A DNA stretch of 64,000 bases from Gracilimonas sediminicola (GCF_024320785.1 NZ_JANDBC010000002.1:186001-250000); one strand, 5' to 3'; shown: positions 43,615-54,452, counted from the first letter of the stretch. Program-made: numbers and translations. The notes: generated from the sequence alone by a model not told the origin.

Positions 43615-44330
43615 TGAATACCGGCACGCTTTATCTGATCCCTTCCACCTTAGGCAAAACTCCGGGAAACAATACCATCCCAGAGTACACGCTGGAGGTC
43701 TTAAGAAAACTCGATGTATTGATGGTGGAAAACCTGAAAACCGCCACTTCTTTCCTTCAATGGGTTGGAGATACCGTTCCGGAGTACGAGATAGATTTCT
43801 ATCCCCTCAATAAAAACACACCCGAACAAGAAATACACTCGTTTCTAAAACCTCTGCTCAATGGCCGGGATGCCGGAATTCTTTCCGAAGCCGGAGCACC
43901 CGGAGTTGCTGACCCCGGAGCGCGATTGGTGAAACTGGCACATCAGTATCAGATAAATGTGGTTCCTCTTGTGGGGCCTTCTTCTATCCTGCTTGCCCTT
44001 ATGGCTTCGGGATTCAACGGCCAGCAATTCTCCTTTCACGGTTACCTGCCAATGGATCAGAAAAAAAGGAAGTCGATGATTACCCAGCTGGAAGGTGAAT
44101 CCAGGCGGCACGACCGCACCCAGATTTTTATGGAAGCTCCTTACCGAAATAACGAGCTTCTTAAAGATGCTATTTCCGTTTGTTCACCGGCCACCCGGCT
44201 TTGCACTGCCACTGATATCACACTTCCTTCGGAGGAAATTATTTCGAAGCATATTTCTGAGTGGGAATCTATGAAGCTACCGGATCTGGATAAGCGGCCA
44301 ACTATCTTTTTGCTTTACGCTAAAGAATAA
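43614..44330 (+). CDS. RsmI-like SAM-dependent methyltransferase
   Basis: A 238-residue tetrapyrrole-methylase-fold protein. GTLYLIPSTLG at the N-terminus, DAGILSEAGAPGVADPGARLVKLAHQ and VVPLVGPSSILLALMASGFNGQQFSFHGYLP are characteristic of the RsmI branch, which 2'-O-methylates C1402 of 16S rRNA. From memory, Bacteroidota often carry this divergent copy alongside a canonical RsmI, so the target is not certain. The start codon shares one base with the preceding stop; an intrinsic terminator follows. Confidence 0.85.
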   Translation: MNTGTLYLIPSTLGKTPGNNTIPEYTLEVLRKLDVLMVENLKTATSFLQWVGDTVPEYEIDFYPLNKNTPEQEIHSFLKPLLNGRDAGILSEAGAPGVADPGARLVKLAHQYQINVVPLVGPSSILLALMASGFNGQQFSFHGYLPMDQKKRKSMITQLEGESRRHDRTQIFMEAPYRNNELLKDAISVCSPATRLCTATDITLPSEEIISKHISEWESMKLPDLDKRPTIFLLYAKE

Positions 44331-44333
44331 AAT

Positions 44334-44364
44334 AAAAGCTCCAACGAATTTCGATGGAGCTTTT
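44334..44364. terminator. Bidirectional intrinsic terminator
   Basis: A 10-bp perfect stem, AAAAGCTCCA / TGGAGCTTTT, with an inner CGAA / TTCG pairing. It lies 4 bases after the RsmI-like stop and 30 bases from the convergent ankyrin gene end. Confidence 0.88.
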
Positions 44365-44393
44365 AATAATGATTGCTACTGTTCGTTTTCCGG

Positions 44394-44777
44394 TTAATGA
44401 GCTCCGGCTTCATTTAATAAATTTACAACGCCATCATGGTGATGCGTTATAGCTTGGTCTTTAGCTGACCATCCGCGGTCATCGTGAACATCCACATCTC
44501 CGCTGTTCTCAATTAATAATTGTACAATATCATAATGTCCGTTCGTCGAAGCCCAATACAAAGCCGACGTTCCCCTGTTGTCACGGTGATCGATTTCAGC
44601 ACCGTTCTTAATTAAAAGCTCAACTATATTCATATGCCCGTGCTTGGCGGCTTTCAACAGGGCGGTTCGTTCATGGTTGTCTTTAGTGTTCACGTTTATA
44701 CCATCTTGAAGAAGTGATTGGATGGTTTTAATATCGCCGCTTTCTGCGGCATCGAGAAATGCTGTCTCTTCATTCAT
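44394..44777 (-). CDS. Ankyrin-repeat protein
   Basis: About 127 residues, made almost wholly of four ankyrin repeats: AESGDIKTIQSLLQDGINVNTKDNHERTALLKAAKHGHMNIVELLIKNGAEIDHRDNRGTSALYWASTNGHYDIVQLLIENSGDVDVHDDRGWSAKDQAI. The ATG at 44777 is chosen because an excellent AGAGGAGG ribosome-binding site sits just before it; an upstream in-frame start at 44840 gives a non-conserved extension. A cytoplasmic protein-binding module without signal peptide; partner unknown. Confidence 0.88.
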   Translation of the reverse strand: MNEETAFLDAAESGDIKTIQSLLQDGINVNTKDNHERTALLKAAKHGHMNIVELLIKNGAEIDHRDNRGTSALYWASTNGHYDIVQLLIENSGDVDVHDDRGWSAKDQAITHHHDGVVNLLNEAGAH

Positions 44778-44862
44778 AACGTATCCTCCTCTTATGAGAG
44801 TTTTAGATTGGCTCCTGAATTGTAATTTCCAGGTAGTCAAATGTCAAATTAGAAATACGGTA

Positions 44863-44870
44863 CAAATTTA
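44863..44870 (-). promoter_or_regulatory. Candidate -7 box (TAAATTTG) of the ankyrin gene
   Basis: TAAATTTG on the minus strand matches TAnnTTTG, 86 bases before the ATG at 44777. A clear -33 element is not seen. Confidence 0.4.
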
Positions 44871-44910
44871 AAGATTGGATGAATTACCGCTTTATCAGGA
44901 AAGAAAAAAA

Positions 44911-44989
44911 CCCGATATCTGTTTTGAGGGCTAATATGTTGAAAAAGCTACTTTTCTAAAGGTTTCGCTCTCGTTATTAAGATATCGGG
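44911..44989. repeat. Spaced inverted repeat CCCGATATCT / AGATATCGGG
   Basis: Perfect 10-bp arms at 44911-44920 and 44980-44989 enclose 59 bases. AAAAAGCTACTT occurs inside (from 44943) and again just after (from 44996). It lies in the gap between the ankyrin and radical SAM genes. It could be a stable RNA hairpin or 3' end structure; no gene is seen in the gap 44778-45074. Confidence 0.5.
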
Positions 44990-45074
44990 CTTATAAAAAG
45001 CTACTTAACACAGTATTAAGACGAAGAAAATTCCTAATAGTTTCTTTTTTTCTGTTAAATAATTGTAATGCTAC

Positions 45075-46133
45075 TTAAAACAACTTCAGTTGTGTGCCTG
45101 TGCTTTTTTTAAAATGATCTGTGGAGAGATATCGTTTCTTCTCATTGAGCCCCAACCTTTTAGTCTGCACTTTAAACAGATCGGAAATTTGTTTTGAAAA
45201 ATTCCCCTTCCCTTTCATTCGTTCTTTCCATTCATAGCTGTTTAGTTTTCCATCGCGAATATCCAAAATCTTGCGCAGCACCTTCCTCTTTCTCTCCGGA
45301 TAGTGCTGCCCCAACCATTCCTGGAACATGTCCTTCACTTTGTAGGGCAGCCGTAGAATGATATAATTTGCAAATGATGCCCCTGCTGCCGATGCTTTTT
45401 CCAGAATCTCCGCACACTCGTGATCGGTTAGTCCCGGGATGATCGGAGCCACGTTTACGCCAACAGGTATCCCCGCATCCGCCAGCTGACGAATGGCATC
45501 CAACCGGCGGTTCGGTCGTGAAGTCCTTGGCTCCATCACACCGGTCAAATCTTTATCCAGCGTAGTAACTGATATCGTCACGCTCACGCAGTTGTAATCA
45601 TTCAACTCACAAAGAATATCGATGTCGCGGGTTATCAAATGATTTTTGGTGATTAGTCCTGCCGGATTTCGAAACTCAGCCATTACTTCCAGACAACCTC
45701 TTGTCAATTCCAGCTTTCGTTCCAAAGGTTGATATACATCCGTTACACCGCTCATAGCAATTACCTGGGGATTCCATTTTGGGGAACTCAGTTCTTTTCT
45801 GAGTAACTCGGGAGCGTCGTACTTCACCACAATCTTGGATTCAAAATCCAACCCGGATGAATACCCCAAGTATTCGTGAAAAGGCCGCGCATAACAATAG
45901 ATACACCCATGCTCACACCCGCGATAGGGATTAATGCTGGCATTGAAACTGATGTCTTCACTCTTGTTGTAGGTGATTATAGTTTTAGTGTCATCCCTGA
46001 TGAGCTGTGTTTTTGGGGATGGCTTTTCGCCCGTTTCTTCATCCACATCATAATCAATATAATTTCCTTCAAAACGATTGACGGGATTGTCGGATGCTCC
46101 TCTCCCCCTTAACGGATTTTGTTTGCCTTCCAT
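45075..46133 (-). CDS. PA0069-family radical SAM protein
   Basis: A 352-residue radical SAM enzyme related to spore photoproduct lyase. The iron-sulfur cluster motif is CEHGCIYCYARP (Cys-x3-Cys-x2-Cys), preceded by NPYRGC. Further conserved parts are AMSGVTDVYQPLERKLELTRGCLEV, TKNHLITRDIDIL, VSVTTLDKDLTGVMEPRTSRPNRRLDAI and GVNVAPIIPGLTD. The N-terminal MEGKQNPLRGRGASDNPVNRFE is also typical of the family. Substrate unknown. No cryptochrome or photolyase partner lies beside it. Confidence 0.92.
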   Translation of the reverse strand: MEGKQNPLRGRGASDNPVNRFEGNYIDYDVDEETGEKPSPKTQLIRDDTKTIITYNKSEDISFNASINPYRGCEHGCIYCYARPFHEYLGYSSGLDFESKIVVKYDAPELLRKELSSPKWNPQVIAMSGVTDVYQPLERKLELTRGCLEVMAEFRNPAGLITKNHLITRDIDILCELNDYNCVSVTISVTTLDKDLTGVMEPRTSRPNRRLDAIRQLADAGIPVGVNVAPIIPGLTDHECAEILEKASAAGASFANYIILRLPYKVKDMFQEWLGQHYPERKRKVLRKILDIRDGKLNSYEWKERMKGKGNFSKQISDLFKVQTKRLGLNEKKRYLSTDHFKKSTGTQLKLF

Positions 46134-46205
46134 AAATGCCTCCTGAATAATTATTACATATATTGTACATATAATATATGGTTTCAGAAGTTCTTATAAA
46201 ACAAA

Positions 46206-46233
46206 AAGCCTCGTCCAATTAAAGACGAGGCTT
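46206..46233 (-). terminator. Intrinsic terminator of the lipoprotein gene
   Basis: A 10-bp stem, AAGCCTCGTC / GACGAGGCTT, with an 8-base loop. On the minus strand it is followed by TTT-rich sequence. It lies 32 bases after the stop of the gene at 46266. Confidence 0.88.
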
Positions 46234-46265
46234 AAACTATTTCTTTGAAGATCTATAAACGGCTG

Positions 46266-47057
46266 TTAACTGCTACAGGTTGTGTTGTTGAGATTCTCAT
46301 CCCAGCAAGATTTCGCGCCTTCATTATAATTAGGTGAAATAATGAAACCGGTCATAGTTTCAGTGTTGTAGCTGATGGTTGTGGTTTCATCTTCTGAAAC
46401 GTCCACAAACACAACGGTCTTTACGGTTCCGTCAAACTCATAGCTGATGGAATCGCCAAGGTTATCATTGCGGTCGCTTTTAACTTCCAGTTCAACCGAA
46501 GTTTCACTTTCAGTGCGCTCCCATGTTACTACCGATACTTCCCGACCCGATTCCAAATCGAAATAAGTCCAGCTGCCTGAAGTGGCATCAAAATCTGAAG
46601 TTCCGGTAAAGAACAACTGATTGTCGTATCCCAGTTCAGAATTGGTAACATAGAAATTCCACGTTACTTCTTCGGTAGATTCCACACTGGCTGTTAACCG
46701 AACTCCGTAATTCTCACCGTTGGCAGCCGTGGTGTAGCTCCACTCCCACTCATTGCCATTTACGGCTTCAGCTGATTTGTTTTGAGCGGCTGTCATCAAA
46801 GCCCTCGGAACGGCCAGGTTCGCTTCTAAAATAACTTTAGCTACTCCGGCGGCAAATAGTGCTGTATTGAAATTAGATTCAGCCGCTTTTGAAACTGCTT
46901 TGTTAGAAGCCGATTCCATCTCTGACATATCAACTTTCATTGACTCAGGCGGTGGCATTTCCGGTGGGTTTTTGTCGCTGTTGGTGGTATTACACGAAAA
47001 CAGAAACAGGGAAACAGAAAGCAACAAACAAGTAAATGTGGTTATTCTATACTTCAT
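46266..47057 (-). CDS. Lipoprotein of unknown function
   Basis: A 263-residue protein with a lipoprotein signal (CLLLSVSLFLFSC, lipid Cys22). A Glu/Ser/Met-rich stretch is followed by a helix (NTALFAAGVAKVILEANLAVPRALMTAAQ) and then a strand-rich C-terminus (EWSYTTAANGENYGVRLTASVESTEEVTWNFYVTNSE, GFIISPNYNEGAKSCWDENLN). Two late cysteines (CWDENLNNTTC) could form a disulfide. Its layout suggests a periplasmic beta-sandwich. I recognise no named family. Confidence 0.65.
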   Translation of the reverse strand: MKYRITTFTCLLLSVSLFLFSCNTTNSDKNPPEMPPPESMKVDMSEMESASNKAVSKAAESNFNTALFAAGVAKVILEANLAVPRALMTAAQNKSAEAVNGNEWEWSYTTAANGENYGVRLTASVESTEEVTWNFYVTNSELGYDNQLFFTGTSDFDATSGSWTYFDLESGREVSVVTWERTESETSVELEVKSDRNDNLGDSISYEFDGTVKTVVFVDVSEDETTTISYNTETMTGFIISPNYNEGAKSCWDENLNNTTCSS

Positions 47058-47118
47058 AAATATTGATTTTTTAGATGTTCATTACCTTAAACCGGCTTCT
47101 AAAACTGATGTTCCCAAT

Positions 47119-48777
47119 TTAATCAATCTGCTTGGAATATACCTTTTCGCCGGCAACCCAGGTCTCCAGAACATCTACCTTGTAAATATCCCTCGCCGGT
47201 ACCTCAAAGTAATCCTGATCGATAACTACAAAATCGGCCCACTTTCCCTCTTCAATGGAGCCAAGTACTTCTTCCTGGTGAGCTGCATAGGCTGCATCAA
47301 TAGTAAAAGCTTTGAGAGCTTGCGCTCTGCTCAGAGATTCATCCGGATACCAGCCGCCCGGAGGGTTCCCGTCATGATCCATTCTCGTTACAGATGAATA
47401 AAGGCCCCAAAATGGGTTAGATGGCTCAACGGGAAAGTCAGAACCGGCAGCTACAATAGTGCCCTGATCCAGAAATGTCTGCCAGGCATATCCGCCTTCA
47501 ATACGTTCTTCACCCACACGATCAACAGCCATGTTCTTGTCGCTGGTGGCATGGCGGGGTTGCATGGAAGCTATGATATCCAACTCTGCAAATCGCGGAA
47601 TGTCTTCAAGTGCTACAATTTGTGCATGTTCAATTCTGTGACGAAGTCCCTGGTTGCCAAGCTCATCGCGTACATGTTCAAAAGCATTCAGAATCACACG
47701 ATTTGCCCGGTCCCCAATGGCATGTACGTTGGTTTGAAATCCGGCTGAAGCCGTGGTCATCATGGTTTCGTTAAATTCTTGTTGATCAGCAAAGAGCAAG
47801 CCCCGATTTCCGGGATCATCGGAATAAGGTTCAATCATGGCAGCTCCACGACTTCCGAGGGCACCGTCCGAATAGAGCTTCACGCTTCTGAGGGCTAACC
47901 GGTCGTTCGCATACGAATCAACCGGCCCGTTTTGAGAAAGCTCTTCAAAAGCGGTCATCCCACCAATCATGGCATAAATACGGGTTGTCATTTTTCCCTG
48001 ACCGGCAAACTCTTTATAAATCTCCCAGTTCGTTGCGCTTACTCCGGCATCATGAACAGAGGTTAATCCCATGCTGGCCATTTGTTCCAAAGCCTCCTCC
48101 AGCGCACGCTTTCTTTCAACTTCAGTGGGGTCGGGAATAATTTCCATGATGTAGTTTTCAGCCGCATCCACAAAAACACCGGTTGCTTCCCCGTTTCCAT
48201 CCCGAATGATTTTACCGCCCTGTGGATCCGGAGTGTCTTTACTTATTTGAGCCAGTTCCAAGGCTTTGCTGTTCACCCAACCTGCATGACCATCCACTCT
48301 GGAAAGGTACACCGGTCGGTCTGGAACTACGCGATCCAGATCTTCAGCGGTTGGAAATTCATTTTCCTCCCACAGAGTTTGATTCCAGCCACGTCCCTGA
48401 ATCCAGTCCAGCTCCGGGTTTGCCTCTGCATATGCTTTGATGGTATCAAGTGTAGCTTCCAGTGACTCAATTCCGGCTACATTCACATTCAGCTCCTGAA
48501 ACCCAAGCCCCATTACGTGTCCATGGGCGTCAATCAAACCGGGCAGTACCGTCTTTCCGGCTAAATCAATAATCTCTCCGCTGGCACCATCTGACAATTC
48601 TTGTCCACCCACCTTTTTAATTTTTCCGTCTTCGATAATCATGGTTGTGAAGGTGACCAGAGAATCATCGGAGAATGTGTAACCGTTGGCATTTACAAAA
48701 GTTTTTACATCCCCCGTATTTGTACAGGCACTGATTGAAATTCCGAGAGCAAAAAGTAGAATGAATAGCTTCTTCAT
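47119..48777 (-). CDS. YtcJ-like amidohydrolase, lipoprotein
   Basis: About 552 residues from the ATG at 48777 (MKKLFILLFALGISISAC, lipobox Cys18). An in-frame start at 48843 would bury the signal. It is an Amidohydro_3 enzyme: VLPGLIDAHGHVMGLG (HxH metal site), DGHAGWVNSKAL, TSVHDAGVS, VKLYSDGALGSRGAAM, FQTNVHAIGDRANR, HRIEHAQIV and ASDFPVEPSNPFWGLYSSVTR. Such enzymes hydrolyse amides or cyclic compounds outside the cytoplasm. It is the window's second envelope amidohydrolase, from a different subfamily than the gene at 18035. Confidence 0.9.
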   Translation of the reverse strand: MKKLFILLFALGISISACTNTGDVKTFVNANGYTFSDDSLVTFTTMIIEDGKIKKVGGQELSDGASGEIIDLAGKTVLPGLIDAHGHVMGLGFQELNVNVAGIESLEATLDTIKAYAEANPELDWIQGRGWNQTLWEENEFPTAEDLDRVVPDRPVYLSRVDGHAGWVNSKALELAQISKDTPDPQGGKIIRDGNGEATGVFVDAAENYIMEIIPDPTEVERKRALEEALEQMASMGLTSVHDAGVSATNWEIYKEFAGQGKMTTRIYAMIGGMTAFEELSQNGPVDSYANDRLALRSVKLYSDGALGSRGAAMIEPYSDDPGNRGLLFADQQEFNETMMTTASAGFQTNVHAIGDRANRVILNAFEHVRDELGNQGLRHRIEHAQIVALEDIPRFAELDIIASMQPRHATSDKNMAVDRVGEERIEGGYAWQTFLDQGTIVAAGSDFPVEPSNPFWGLYSSVTRMDHDGNPPGGWYPDESLSRAQALKAFTIDAAYAAHQEEVLGSIEEGKWADFVVIDQDYFEVPARDIYKVDVLETWVAGEKVYSKQID

Positions 48778-48947
48778 GTTTATATGTTGGTTAGAATTTC
48801 TTGAATATAAGGAAAGAAGCGGGCTTTGATAAGCGTTTTGCAAGCTTTGATGTTTTTCGGATTAAGGTTGTATAATTTTCGTTATTAGCTGTTGATAATC
48901 ATTTTGAATAGAATTATTTAGGTCACAACTAATGAGACGTAGTTCTA

Positions 48948-50981
48948 TTGAATCATCTGCAACTTACATATGGCTTTTTCTTCTGGCTGATACTTTGTGC
49001 CACCGATTTAGGGTTTGCTCAATCCGACCGGGCAGACAGTCTCCGAAATGTTGTTAATGCCTCATTGGAAGATACCACCCTGGTTAATTCACTCATAGAG
49101 TTAGCTACTTTCTATCGTTTTTCGGATATGGATAGCACGCTGAAGTATGCTGACCAAGCAGCAATGAAAGCCGAAGAGGCTGATTTCGTCAAGGGTAAAT
49201 TAAATGCCCGGTATTTACAGGCTATCGTTCATTACAACCGCGGCGATTACCAGAGAACGGCAGAGATAGCCCGTCAGTCATTACAAGAAGCGGGTAACGA
49301 AAAATTTCAACGCGAACGAGCTCAGCTCAACCAGCTTATTGGAATTTCATATTCCGCACGAGGAAGTTATCAGCCCGGACTCAGTTATTTCCTTGAAGCC
49401 TACAACCTTTTTAAGGAACTGGGAAATGATTTGGGCATCTTTCAGAACCTGAACAATATTGGAGTAAGTTACCTTAAACTGGAAGACTACCGGGAGGCTC
49501 TGAAGATCTTTTCTGAACTTGATTCCCTTCGTGCACTGGAGTCTTCCACCATTTCCATTCCTGTAAATCTTGGCTTCATCTATTATGAGCTGGATCAATT
49601 AGAGGAGGCTGAGCAGCAACTTATGCGGGTTATACTTTTTGAGGGTGCAGACTTTGACCAGCGTGCGATTGGCCTGTCTACTTTTAAGCTGGGTGAAATT
49701 CATCTTAGGTGGGGAAATTATTCCACAGCTCTGGATTATTTCAACCGGTCGATAAACAAATATGAAGAACTGGGAAATGAACTCGAAAAGGTTCAATCAT
49801 TAAATGGTATTGCCAAAACCTATTTACAGCAAAGTGAATTTGATAAAGCTTTACGCTTTGGAAAGCAAGCCTTTGATATTGCCAGCGAACAAGGCGGACT
49901 TCCTGAAAAAAACATATCGGCCGAAACACTGTACCAAATTCATAACGCTGCAGGCAACTACCAAGATGCCCTTCATTTCCATGAAATGCACAAGAATCTT
50001 TCCGACAGCCTGAATAATGATGAGATAAACCGCGAGGTTGGTCGACTGGAAGCGGAATACGAATTCCGTGAAAAAGAACTTCAAATGAGAGAAGCGCAGC
50101 AGCTGCAAAACATAGAGAATGCAAGCCAGGTAGCAAACAGAAATACATTGATTCGTATTAGCCTGTCGCTTTTATTTATTGCTGTTGTTGTTGCTTACGC
50201 ACAGTATCGAAACTCCCGGCTTCGTAAAAAAGCGAATGACTTACTCAGGGTAAAAAACGATCAGATTGAACTTCAGTCTAAACGCCTGGAGGAAATGAAC
50301 GACATAAAGATGCATCTTTTCTCCATTATAGCGCATGATCTAAGAGTCCCGCTAAGTTCGCTTTATGGTTTTATCACCCTAAACCAAATGGATGAACTTT
50401 CTAAAGAAAGGATACAAGAGCTAATCCCCGAACTGGATGACAAATTCCGATATACTTCCAACCTGCTCAACAATTTATTGAACTGGGCAAGAAGTCAGCT
50501 CGAAGGTTACAAAGTTATTCCTGAGCCATTCAACCTAAAAGAACTGGTAGTAGAAAACGAGAAACTGCTGGCATCACAAGCCGAAGAAAAGCAGATTGGG
50601 ATTCAAAATAATCTTAAAGATATCAGCGTATTTGCAGATAAGAATATGATTGGACTGGTGGTGTTAAACCTGCTCTCAAATGCCATAAAATTTACCGCGG
50701 AAAAAGGGAAAATTACCCTTTGGGCAGAACAGAACGACACTTTCATTCAATTTAACATCAAAGATTCCGGAATAGGCATTCCTGAAGATAAGCTTAACCT
50801 GCTGTTTGAAGAATCAAGTTTTTATACCACGGATGGGACTAATGCAGAGAAAGGTACCGGCCTTGGGCTGATGCTATGCAAAGACTTTATCAGAAAAAAT
50901 AATGGAGCGTTTTGGGCTGTCAGTCAGGTTGGAGAAGGCAGCACATTCAGCTTTACAGTCCCCAAGAATAAACCCGCTTAG
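48948..50981 (+). CDS. TPR-containing sensor histidine kinase
   Basis: A 677-residue membrane kinase. It starts at TTG (48948) with signal sequence TYGFFFWLILCATDLGFAQ. TPR units fill about residues 50-350 (for example NARYLQAIVHYNRGDYQRTAEIARQSL, QNLNNIGVSYLKLEDYREALKIF, VQSLNGIAKTYLQQSEFDKALRFGKQAF). A coiled coil precedes a transmembrane helix (IRISLSLLFIAVVVAYAQY). The H-box SIIAHDLRVPLSSLYGF carries the phospho-His, and the ATPase has NLLSNAIKFT, DSGIGIPEDKL and GTGLGLMLCKDFI. No regulator is adjacent. It overlaps the convergent NUDIX gene by 4 bases. Confidence 0.92.
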   Translation: MNHLQLTYGFFFWLILCATDLGFAQSDRADSLRNVVNASLEDTTLVNSLIELATFYRFSDMDSTLKYADQAAMKAEEADFVKGKLNARYLQAIVHYNRGDYQRTAEIARQSLQEAGNEKFQRERAQLNQLIGISYSARGSYQPGLSYFLEAYNLFKELGNDLGIFQNLNNIGVSYLKLEDYREALKIFSELDSLRALESSTISIPVNLGFIYYELDQLEEAEQQLMRVILFEGADFDQRAIGLSTFKLGEIHLRWGNYSTALDYFNRSINKYEELGNELEKVQSLNGIAKTYLQQSEFDKALRFGKQAFDIASEQGGLPEKNISAETLYQIHNAAGNYQDALHFHEMHKNLSDSLNNDEINREVGRLEAEYEFREKELQMREAQQLQNIENASQVANRNTLIRISLSLLFIAVVVAYAQYRNSRLRKKANDLLRVKNDQIELQSKRLEEMNDIKMHLFSIIAHDLRVPLSSLYGFITLNQMDELSKERIQELIPELDDKFRYTSNLLNNLLNWARSQLEGYKVIPEPFNLKELVVENEKLLASQAEEKQIGIQNNLKDISVFADKNMIGLVVLNLLSNAIKFTAEKGKITLWAEQNDTFIQFNIKDSGIGIPEDKLNLLFEESSFYTTDGTNAEKGTGLGLMLCKDFIRKNNGAFWAVSQVGEGSTFSFTVPKNKPA

Positions 50982-51415
50982 AGATTCCGCTCTTCCCAGA
51001 AAGCTGATTTAATATAATCCGGAGCCATGGTCATCTCTTCAATTTCCTGCCGGTCAAAAAACCCGATATTCCTTATTATCTGCTTTTCAGGATCCAGTTC
51101 AGGGTCATTACCAAGTACCAGCTCACCGCCCTTCTGATTCACTCTATGGTAGAACTCAATGGCGTGAATAGATCCGTGGATTACTTCATTGACATGAACC
51201 TGCTTACCAACAGATATTTGGATTCCGGTCTCTTCCTCAAATTCGCGGATAAGAGCATCTTCAAGCGACTCTCCAAATTCAACTCCGCCACCCGGTGGAA
51301 TCCAGGTCCATTCGTTGGTAACCGGAGACATCAGTTCTACGAGCAGCAGTTTTTCGTCTTTCAGCAATAACCCACAAGATCGTACGCGCACCCGATTCGT
51401 GTAGGAAGCAGACAT
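50978..51415 (-). CDS. NUDIX hydrolase
   Basis: A protein of about 145 residues with a complete Nudix box, GGGVEFGESLEDALIREFEEETGI, so it should hydrolyse a nucleoside-diphosphate-linked substrate with Mg2+. The ATG at 51415 is chosen over the in-frame TTG at 51421 that overlaps the pyrG stop. The gene lies 2 bases after pyrG on the same strand and is certainly co-transcribed, so a house-cleaning role on nucleotides would be consistent. Exact substrate unknown. Confidence 0.92.
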   Translation of the reverse strand: MSASYTNRVRVRSCGLLLKDEKLLLVELMSPVTNEWTWIPPGGGVEFGESLEDALIREFEEETGIQISVGKQVHVNEVIHGSIHAIEFYHRVNQKGGELVLGNDPELDPEKQIIRNIGFFDRQEIEEMTMAPDYIKSAFWEERNL

Positions 51416-51417
51416 TA

Positions 51418-53118
<1,701 letters not shown>

Positions 53119-53151
53119 CTACCCCCATTCAATGCAGAATGGCAAGAAAAG

Positions 53152-54015
53152 CTACTTTGTTTTCCACATGTTATCCACAACCCGCCTCAACAGGTCCGGC
53201 TTATCGGAGAAAATACCGCTTACTCCCCGTTTAATCATTTTTTCCATCTGCCTTTCTTTATTCACGGTATACACAAAAACAGGAATATTATGCCTTTGGG
53301 TATCTTCTGCCCATCTTTTTGTGAACTGACGCCTGCTGCAATTAAAAGCATCGGCCGTATAATCCTCAACCAATTCGGAAGGAAGCCGGCGAGTCGATTG
53401 CTTCTTTTCGTAGAGCAATGCTACTGAGATGTCCACATCCAGCTGTTTAAGGTGACTTATAGCCCGGTAATCAAAACTGGAGTACAAAACATAGTCCTCC
53501 ATTTCATATTTCTTAACCAGATTCAGCGCCTTCTCTTCAATGCCCTCAAGGTAATCATCCGTCACGGCTTCGGTTTTAATTTCGATGTTGAGCGCTATTT
53601 TACCTTTGGCAAATTGAAGCACTTCTTCAAGGGTGGGAATGTGCTCGCCGGCATGTTCTCTACCAAACCAAAGTCCGGCGTCAAGTTTTCGTAGCTCTGT
53701 CAATGTATAGTCTGCTACAAGTCCGGTACCGTTTGTAGTACGGTCTAAGGTTTCATCATGAATAACAACCGGAACACTATCCTTGCTCAGCAAAATATCG
53801 AGCTCTATCATTTCGGCTCCCATCTCATACGCAGCACGAAAAGCAGCCATGGTATTCTCCGGGTAATAAGCGCTGGCTCCCCGATGGCCGATGATCACAA
53901 AATTGTCTTCGGAGCCGGAGTATAATTTCACAGGTAAGTTCACTGATGAGGGCTGGGAATTGATGGTTGTATGTACCAGCAATAATAAGGGGATTAAAGA
54001 AAAAAGAAATCTCAA
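53152..54015 (-). CDS. Glycerophosphodiester phosphodiesterase, exported
   Basis: A 287-residue enzyme releasing glycerol-3-phosphate from deacylated phospholipids. The signal peptide is MRFLFSLIPLLLLVHTTINSQ, so it acts in the periplasm. The GDPD motifs are VIIGHRGASAYYPENTMAAFRAA, ELDILLSKDSVPVVIHDETLDRTTNGTG and ALNIEIKTE. YTVNKERQMEKMIKRGVSGIFSDKPDLL closes the TIM barrel. It precedes pyrG by 78 bases on the same strand and may be co-transcribed. Confidence 0.93.
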   Translation of the reverse strand: MRFLFSLIPLLLLVHTTINSQPSSVNLPVKLYSGSEDNFVIIGHRGASAYYPENTMAAFRAAYEMGAEMIELDILLSKDSVPVVIHDETLDRTTNGTGLVADYTLTELRKLDAGLWFGREHAGEHIPTLEEVLQFAKGKIALNIEIKTEAVTDDYLEGIEEKALNLVKKYEMEDYVLYSSFDYRAISHLKQLDVDISVALLYEKKQSTRRLPSELVEDYTADAFNCSRRQFTKRWAEDTQRHNIPVFVYTVNKERQMEKMIKRGVSGIFSDKPDLLRRVVDNMWKTK

Positions 54016-54101
54016 ATTAACAGAGGGTTTTTGAAATGCGCAGATTACCCCATGATAACAAGGTGAGTTGTTACTATCGTTAAAAAATTATTAACAATGA
54101 A

Positions 54102-54452
54102 TTAATTTTGCGAGCTTATTACACGCTTTATGGCTTTATGCAAAAGCGAATCGAATGCACCTGAGTGAGTAATAATACTATACATGAAATATAAACCTAC
54201 CATGGTGGTAATACTTCCAAACACCGTCATAATGGTAGCTAACCAAAATGGCTGAATACTATTGATTAATGAAAGCGCTACCACAGACGTCCCTAAAAAA
54301 ATCTGAGTTATGGCCGACACAAAATGCAGTCCGTTTATGGAATGCACACGATCCATGAAATCAGAGATGCCTGTAGCTTTACGGTTGGTTATATTTAACT
54401 GTTCTAAACCATCGCTAACTAATGGGTTTTTATGTTTCTCTTCTTCAAACAT
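54102..54452 (-). CDS. Small two-helix membrane protein of unknown function
   Basis: A 116-residue protein with two transmembrane helices at about 42-64 (HFVSAITQIFLGTSVVALSLI) and 70-94 (FWLATIMTVFGSITTMVGLYFMYSII). Short charged cytoplasmic ends carry EEEKHKNPLVSDGLEQLN and LLHKAIKRVISS. No known motif. It lies 86 bases upstream of the GDPD gene on the same strand. Probably real because of start-codon position and regular membrane topology. Confidence 0.65.
   Translation of the reverse strand: MFEEEKHKNPLVSDGLEQLNITNRKATGISDFMDRVHSINGLHFVSAITQIFLGTSVVALSLINSIQPFWLATIMTVFGSITTMVGLYFMYSIITHSGAFDSLLHKAIKRVISSQN

Noticed and set aside
44911-45000. The CCCGATATCT / AGATATCGGG pair as a tRNA or small RNA gene
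   Set aside because: No cloverleaf, T-loop or CCA-like end and no promoter box are visible; only a spaced inverted repeat can be supported.
48932-49100. An alternative ATG 16 bases before the TTG start of the TPR kinase
   Set aside because: It is in another frame and runs into a stop after about 40 codons. The TTG frame gives a signal peptide and the whole kinase, so I keep TTG.
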